A stretch of 9,312 nt of DNA from an uncultured Collinsella sp. (GTDB taxonomy: Bacteria; Actinomycetota; Coriobacteriia; Coriobacteriales; Coriobacteriaceae), in the NCBI GenBank assembly GCA_902494545.1, contig CABUTP010000044.1, positions 1 to 9,312 on the forward strand, written 5' to 3'. Shown here one piece after another: positions 5,035 through 9,312 of the stretch; position 1 is the first letter of the stretch; every line of letters begins with the position of its first letter. The notes under the pieces were generated by a model. The model did no database searches. It saw only the letters and a program-made list of their open reading frames with translations, and was not told the DNA's origin. Both the position numbers and the translations under genes were made by a program.

Positions 5035-6308
5035 CGCTCAAGACGCGGCGCGATTCGGGCCGGCATCTTTGCCACAATGCGAACGCCGTCCTCTAGATAT
5101 TCCTCATGCAGAAGGGTTCCCTGCTCATGCACCAGCGTAATGAGGGCACCCTCGCGATACGGGATATCAGCGGAGAGCAACACATCGGTGGCAGCTGCCT
5201 CACGAGCAATACGCTCGACGAGAACGTCGAGTCCCTCGCCCGTCTGGGCCGAGAACAACACGGCCTCGGGATAGCGACGATGGAAACTCAATCGATCGAC
5301 GCTATCGAGTAGGTCGATTTTATTGAACACCGTAAGCGTCAAACGCTCGCCGGCACCGATCTCGTCAAGAACGCGATCGACTGCCTCGAGCTGGCGCTCG
5401 TAGTCCTCGTCAGAGGCATCCACAACTTTAAGAATCAGGTCGGCACCAAGGACCTCAGACAGCGTGGACTTAAAGGCATCAACGAGACCATGCGGTAGCT
5501 TTTGAATAAATCCAACGGTATCGGTAATGGTCATACCACGACCGCCGGGCAAGCGATATGAGCGCGTCGTCGGATCGAGCGTGGCAAACAATTTGTCCTG
5601 TGAGAGCACCGTAGACCCGGTCAGGCGATTGAGCAACGTCGACTTACCGGCATTGGTATAACCAGCTAAGGCAACACGAAACGCCGGCGACTCGATACGA
5701 CTCTTTGACTGAACATCGCGACGCTGTTCAACCTGCTTAAGCTCGCGACGAAGCGCGGCAATCTTGTTGCGAATCAAACGTCGGTCAACCTCGAGCTGGC
5801 TTTCGCCCTGGCCAAAGCGCGAACCAATGCCACCGCGTGTCTGCTCTTTTGCAAGATGGTTCCACATACCGCGCAAGCGGGGCAACAGATAATGCAATTG
5901 GGCTAGCTGCACCTGCAGGCGTCCCTCGCGGGTCTGAGCGTGCAGGCCAAAGATATCGAGAATCAAAGCCGTGCGATCAATAATCTTAACCGGTTCGCCC
6001 ACGGCTTTCTCCAGATAAGACTGCTGCGAGGGCGTTAAATCGTCGTCGAAGATTACAACATCGGCATCCATACGATGCACGAGCCCGCAAAGCTCTTCAA
6101 CCTTACCGGAGCCGATAAACGATTTTGGATACGGCTTAACCAGACGCTGTGACAAACGCGCCACGCACTGGGCGCCAGCCGTATGGGCCAGGCGCTCAAG
6201 CTCGTCAAGCGAACGATCGAGCGGCCAGGCGTTATCGCGCCACTCAACTCCGACAAGAACGGCGCGTTCGGGCTCAGGCGCCGTGGGAACAAGGGGAAAC
6301 CGAGCCAT
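5019..6308 (-). CDS. hflX: GTPase HflX
   Basis: A 429-residue ribosome-binding GTPase that can split stalled or heat-damaged ribosomes. The HflX-specific N-terminal domain (about 1-200) includes KPYPKSFIGSGKVEEL, DDDLTPSQ, DRTALILDIF and TRGGIGSRFGQGE, followed by a coiled helical arm (RRLIRNKIAALRRELKQVEQRR). The G domain shows G1 GYTNAGKS (216-223), G3 DTVGF (263-267), G4 NKID (329-332) and G5 SAQTG (353-357). The length is normal. Its ATG shares one base with the miaA stop (TAATG), so translation is probably coupled. It is the last gene of the spoVS-miaB-miaA-hflX string. Confidence 0.96.
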   Translation of the reverse strand: MARFPLVPTAPEPERAVLVGVEWRDNAWPLDRSLDELERLAHTAGAQCVARLSQRLVKPYPKSFIGSGKVEELCGLVHRMDADVVIFDDDLTPSQQSYLEKAVGEPVKIIDRTALILDIFGLHAQTREGRLQVQLAQLHYLLPRLRGMWNHLAKEQTRGGIGSRFGQGESQLEVDRRLIRNKIAALRRELKQVEQRRDVQSKSRIESPAFRVALAGYTNAGKSTLLNRLTGSTVLSQDKLFATLDPTTRSYRLPGGRGMTITDTVGFIQKLPHGLVDAFKSTLSEVLGADLILKVVDASDEDYERQLEAVDRVLDEIGAGERLTLTVFNKIDLLDSVDRLSFHRRYPEAVLFSAQTGEGLDVLVERIAREAAATDVLLSADIPYREGALITLVHEQGTLLHEEYLEDGVRIVAKMPARIAPRLERYRTE

Positions 6309-7246
6309 TAGGCCGCCTCGATACGGTGAAGGATATCCTCAACGACCTCATCGATCGTAAACTCGTCCATATCGAACCACACGATGCGGTCATCGCGTTT
6401 AAACCACGAAAGCTGACGCTTGGCATAGCGACGCGAGCGCATCTTGATGAGTTCGCGAGCCTCATCCATAGAAATCGCGCCGTCAAAGGCATCGATGATC
6501 TCTTTATAGCCAATCGCTTGCATCGAAGTCAGGGCATCTCTCAGCCCCTGGTCCATAAGACCACGAACCTCATCAACAAGACCCTGCTCAAACATCAGAT
6601 CGACGCGTAGGTTAATTCGCTCGTAAAGCGCCTCACGATTACGCATCAATCCAAACCACAGAGCGTGATAATGCTCGCGCGGAACACTAAACTGCAACTT
6701 TTGCTGCGCGTAGGACACGCCATCATCGTGCATTTCGAGCGCGCGAATCACGCGACGAACATTATGGGGGTGGATGACCGCGGCGGACTCGGGGTCACGC
6801 TCGGCAAGCAGCGCGTGCAGCGCTTCCTCGCCAATGCGCTCGGCAAGCTCCTGATACCCCGCGCGGCGATCGTCCTCAAGTTCGCCCGAGGGAAAATCCA
6901 TCTCATCCAGGGCCGCCTTGAGATACAAGCCCGTACCCCCGCAAAACACCGGTAGGCGGCCCTCGCCCAGCAAGCGCTCAACATGTACACGAGCGTCTGC
7001 CTGATACAACGCTGCAGAATATGCAACGCCCGGTTCAACAATATCGACCAGGCGTAGAGGCGCCGTGCATTCCTCTGGTGCCATCTTGGCAGTGCCGATA
7101 TCCATGCCTCGATAGATTTGCATCGCGTCACACGACAGCACTTCGGACGAAAGACGAGCCGCTAAACGATCTGCGACCTCACTTTTACCAACCGCGGTCG
7201 GACCGACAATCGCAACGGCAGAAAGGCTTGCCCCGTGAGAAATCAT
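6308..7246 (-). CDS. miaA: tRNA dimethylallyltransferase MiaA
   Basis: A 312-residue enzyme that transfers the dimethylallyl group of DMAPP to N6 of A37 in tRNAs reading UNN codons, the substrate MiaB then modifies. A P-loop GPTAVGKS sits at 15-22 (most relatives read GPTASGKT). Then come SCDAMQIYRGMDIGTAK (38-54, with D40 the expected general base) and GGTGLYLKA (103-111). The C-terminal part contains QAIGYKEI and the SRRYAKRQLSWFKRD segment typical of the tRNA-binding region. The ATG at 7246 is chosen because it overlaps the miaB stop as TAATG. An in-frame start at 7285 would add 13 residues inside miaB without support. Confidence 0.95.
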   Translation of the reverse strand: MISHGASLSAVAIVGPTAVGKSEVADRLAARLSSEVLSCDAMQIYRGMDIGTAKMAPEECTAPLRLVDIVEPGVAYSAALYQADARVHVERLLGEGRLPVFCGGTGLYLKAALDEMDFPSGELEDDRRAGYQELAERIGEEALHALLAERDPESAAVIHPHNVRRVIRALEMHDDGVSYAQQKLQFSVPREHYHALWFGLMRNREALYERINLRVDLMFEQGLVDEVRGLMDQGLRDALTSMQAIGYKEIIDAFDGAISMDEARELIKMRSRRYAKRQLSWFKRDDRIVWFDMDEFTIDEVVEDILHRIEAA

Positions 7247-8616
7247 TAGCGCGGCTCGCCCACAACGGATCCGGACAGATACCACGTCTTGGCAACATCG
7301 ATGTCAACATCGACAATCTTGCCAATCAACTGATCGATGCTGTAGCCCTCGGGAATCGGTGCATGAACGGTCTGATTCTTAGGACTCTTGCCCAGCAGCA
7401 CCGCGTCATTCTTTTTGCTCGTACCCTCAATAAGCGCCGGCACGACGGTGTGAAGCTCACCCTGGTTATACTCGTGCGCTGTGGTCTCGATAACCTTCAC
7501 CAGACGGTTGAAGCGCTCAAGAATCACCTCATGTGGCGTTGGATCATCAATCTCGGCGGCCGGAGTACCGGCGCGCTTGGAGTAGATAAACGTATAGGCC
7601 TGAGCATAACGGACCGTCTCGGCAAGCGAGAGCGTCTGCTCAAAGTCTTCCTCGATCTCTCCGGGGAAGCCCACGATGATATCGGTCGAAAGCGCGATAT
7701 TGGGCATGCGATTGCGGATGCGATCGACGAGCCCCAGATAATCCTCGCGCGTATAGCGACGATTCATCTCTTTAAGGATGCGCGTCGAGCCCGACTGAAC
7801 GGCCAGGTGCAGCTGCGGCATGACAGCAGGCGTCTCGGCCATAGCGTCGATAGTCTCGGGCAGCAGGTCTTTGGGATGCGAGGAAGTAAAGAAAATACGC
7901 TCTACACCCGTATCGCCCACGGCACGCAACAGGTCGGCAAAGCGCGGCTTGCCAAACAGATCGCGACCATAGGAGTTGACGTTTTGACCCAAAAGCGTGA
8001 CCTCACGCACGCCCTGGCGTACTAGACCGGTGACCTCGTCGACAATCTCCTCGAAAGGGCGGCTCTTTTCGCGACCGCGCACATACGGCACGATGCAATA
8101 GGTGCAGAAGTTATTACAGCCCGTCATAATGGGGACCCAGGCATGATACTGAGTCTCACGATGCCACGGCATGCTCATAGCATCCGTGTCCTCGTGCTCG
8201 TTGGTGCGAATATGACGCTTGCCGTCCAAGAATGCTTCGGCAATGAGCTCGGCAACATGCGCGATAGAATGCGTGCCAAAGATAACATTGACGTTATCGA
8301 CATTGGTGAGCAGACCCTCGCCGTCACGCTGCGCGATGCAGCCGCCCACGGCGACCACGCGCTTACCCGAGGGCGAAGGCGGGAGGCTCTTACAAGAGTT
8401 GCACTGACCGTACAGACGGGTGTCAGCGGCCTCACGAACGCAGCACGTCATGAATACGACAATGTCAGCATGCTCCGGATCGAGCGCCATGAGGCAGCCA
8501 TATGAGTCGAGCAGACCACTCACGCGCTCGGAGTCGTGCTGATTCATCTGACAGCCAAAGGTGCGGATAAAGTAGGTTTTACCGGCAAGAATATCGCGTA
8601 CGGAACCCTGGTCCAT
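7246..8616 (-). CDS. miaB: tRNA-2-methylthio-N6-dimethylallyladenosine synthase MiaB
   Basis: A 456-residue radical-SAM methylthiotransferase that converts i6A37 to ms2i6A37 in tRNA, using two iron-sulphur clusters. The N-terminal domain has FGCQMN (C22), TCCVRE (C58) and GGCIAQRDG (C93) for the auxiliary cluster. The radical-SAM motif is GCNNFCTYC (C167, C171, C174) followed by VPYVRGRE. The TRAM domain at the C-terminus (about 380-450) binds tRNA. The ATG at 8616 is chosen (AGGA 9 nt upstream) over a TTG at 8667, which lacks a ribosome site. It lies 63 bp after spoVS and is directly coupled to miaA, giving the two steps of one pathway in order. Confidence 0.96.
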   Translation of the reverse strand: MDQGSVRDILAGKTYFIRTFGCQMNQHDSERVSGLLDSYGCLMALDPEHADIVVFMTCCVREAADTRLYGQCNSCKSLPPSPSGKRVVAVGGCIAQRDGEGLLTNVDNVNVIFGTHSIAHVAELIAEAFLDGKRHIRTNEHEDTDAMSMPWHRETQYHAWVPIMTGCNNFCTYCIVPYVRGREKSRPFEEIVDEVTGLVRQGVREVTLLGQNVNSYGRDLFGKPRFADLLRAVGDTGVERIFFTSSHPKDLLPETIDAMAETPAVMPQLHLAVQSGSTRILKEMNRRYTREDYLGLVDRIRNRMPNIALSTDIIVGFPGEIEEDFEQTLSLAETVRYAQAYTFIYSKRAGTPAAEIDDPTPHEVILERFNRLVKVIETTAHEYNQGELHTVVPALIEGTSKKNDAVLLGKSPKNQTVHAPIPEGYSIDQLIGKIVDVDIDVAKTWYLSGSVVGEPR

Positions 8617-8679
8617 GTGTAAAAGTCCTAACGAGGTGGAATAGGCGGAATCAAAGAGGGCGGGCAAAGAGTAAAAACT

Positions 8680-8997
8680 CTATGCCACGGGCTTAACGTC
8701 GTCCATCACAACGTTATCCATAGCAGCCCGATTAATCTGATGAACGTAAATAGATAGACGGATGGCCGTGCGCGACTCACCGTTGATGAGGATGTCCGAG
8801 AACACCGGCGCGCAGGAAATATCAAACCCGGTCGGAATCAAAAATCCGCGTGCAATGGCCACAGCCTTAATGGCCTGGTTGACGGCACCCGCGCCGACAC
8901 ACTGAATATTGACGGGAACACCATCTTTGACCATGCCGGCAATGGCGCCGGCAACGGACGCGGGCGATGATTTGCTTGATACCTTCAGGCAATCCAT
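8680..8997 (-). CDS. spoVS: Stage V sporulation protein S family protein (SpoVS/Alba-like)
   Basis: A 105-residue small protein with the full SpoVS core, from MDCLKVSSKSSPASVAGAIAG to GESRTAIRLSIYV (residue 85). It includes GAGAVNQAIKAVAIARGF (35-52) and CAPVFSDILINGE (62-74). The family has an Alba-like fold and affects septum and coat formation in Bacillus, but it also occurs in bacteria that do not sporulate, where its role is unclear. A 20-residue C-terminal tail (HQINRAAMDNVVMDDVKPVA) extends beyond the usual length of about 86. The ATG at 8997 is chosen because AGGAG lies 7 nt upstream; an in-frame ATG at 9036 lacks this. It sits between an unidentified gene and miaB. Confidence 0.92.
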   Translation of the reverse strand: MDCLKVSSKSSPASVAGAIAGMVKDGVPVNIQCVGAGAVNQAIKAVAIARGFLIPTGFDISCAPVFSDILINGESRTAIRLSIYVHQINRAAMDNVVMDDVKPVA

Positions 8998-9047
8998 GAA
9001 GAAACTCCTGCGTTTAAAAGTACGTTTTAACTGCAATAACTGTATCG

Positions 9048-9065
9048 TACCGAACGGACTCGGTA
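9048..9065. repeat. Small 6-bp inverted repeat between unknown gene and spoVS
   Basis: TACCGA (9048-9053) and TCGGTA (9060-9065) are perfect reverse complements around a 6-nt loop. It starts 7 bp past the upstream gene's stop. No U-run follows on the minus strand, so it is at best a weak terminator or an RNA-processing hairpin. Confidence 0.4.
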
Positions 9066-9071
9066 AAGATG

Positions 9072-9312
9072 CTATTCCTCTTTGGCAAGATCGAACGTCA
9101 CAGTGATGCGATCACGTGAAACACGAATCTTGGGGTCGCCGCAAAGGTTGAGATAGTACCGCGATGCAAGGTCGGTAAAGTCGCGCTCCACGGCTCGCGA
9201 GAACTGCGCCATGTCGTCCTTGGCAATACGCAGCCCGCGACGATCTTTAGCAAGATCAACCGGAGCAGACGCATGTGAAGATGAATCGCGCTCGCGAAGC
9301 AGGCGTGCGGTC
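9072..9312 (-). CDS. Unidentified protein, C-terminal part (cut by window edge)
   Basis: The last 79 residues of a gene running in from beyond base 9312 and ending with TAG at 9074-9072. The fragment reads TARLLRERDSSSHASAP, then VDLAKDRRGLRIAKDDM, a helical-looking AQFSRAVERDFTDLASRYY, and finally GDPKIRVSRDRITVTFDLAKEE, an apparent beta hairpin ending in acidic residues. Codon use is the same as in the neighbours and the frame is open to the edge, so I believe it is real. The last part loosely recalls the C-terminal dimerisation region of ParB-like proteins, but I do not regard that as an identification. It lies 74 bp upstream of spoVS and may share its transcript. Confidence 0.65.
   Translation of the reverse strand, partial: TARLLRERDSSSHASAPVDLAKDRRGLRIAKDDMAQFSRAVERDFTDLASRYYLNLCGDPKIRVSRDRITVTFDLAKEE

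Noticed and set aside
7021..8025. Long plus-strand open frame opposite miaB/miaA
   Set aside because: It is the antisense shadow of miaB and miaA, whose catalytic motifs are complete. It has no family features of its own.
8617..8667. TTG start adding 17 residues to MiaB
   Set aside because: It has no ribosome site and begins just past the spoVS stop. The ATG at 8616 gives the usual short lead before the first conserved cysteine.
8668..8681. AGAGT/ACTCT mini-hairpin at the end of spoVS
   Set aside because: The stem is only 5 bp with no GC-rich base or real U-run. It is too weak to call a terminator.

Overview
The window looks like chromosomal core DNA from a GC-rich Actinomycetota bacterium. 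A Coriobacteriia member such as Collinsella is my best guess. This is inferred from gene content and order: lexA divergent from a LysM gene that is followed by nrdR, and a miaB-miaA-hflX string preceded by a SpoVS gene. No rRNA or other taxonomic marker is present. Most genes are well-known housekeeping families. The less ordinary material lies in the non-coding DNA.

Left part (1-2129): the 5' end of a thioredoxin reductase gene (trxB, minus strand, cut by the window edge) is divergent from a glycolipid glycosyltransferase of the MGDG-synthase type (plus strand). After that gene comes a 459-bp convergent intergenic stretch packed with inverted repeats. It holds two full copies of one hairpin element in opposite orientations, with a conserved loop and different but self-complementary stems. 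It also holds a half copy of the same element and an unrelated 49-nt hairpin.

Middle part (2130-5034): this is a DNA-damage and dNTP-control module. lexA (plus) and a membrane-anchored LysM protein (minus, matching the YneA/DivS/ChiZ arrangement of SOS cell-division suppressors) diverge from a 160-bp region. That region carries three LexA-type boxes spaced exactly 28 bp centre to centre. One box fills the -35/-10 spacer of a strong promoter reading into the LysM gene. Downstream on the same strand lie nrdR (repressor of ribonucleotide reductase genes) and dut (dUTPase), so SOS read-through could link cell-division arrest to nucleotide pool control. nrdR has an 11-bp inverted repeat that would fold its start codon and the end of its ribosome site into a stem. 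lexA is translationally coupled (TAATG) to a small multi-pass membrane protein of the HGSNAT/DUF1624 acyltransferase type.

Right part (5019-9312): a minus-strand operon runs from an unidentified partial gene through spoVS, miaB and miaA to hflX. miaB/miaA and miaA/hflX are joined by 1-nt TAATG overlaps. MiaA and MiaB act in sequence on tRNA adenosine 37, and HflX is a ribosome-associated GTPase. hflX ends tail-to-tail with the acyltransferase gene, with a 16-bp overlap. I see no CRISPR array, tRNA, rRNA or intact transposase gene.
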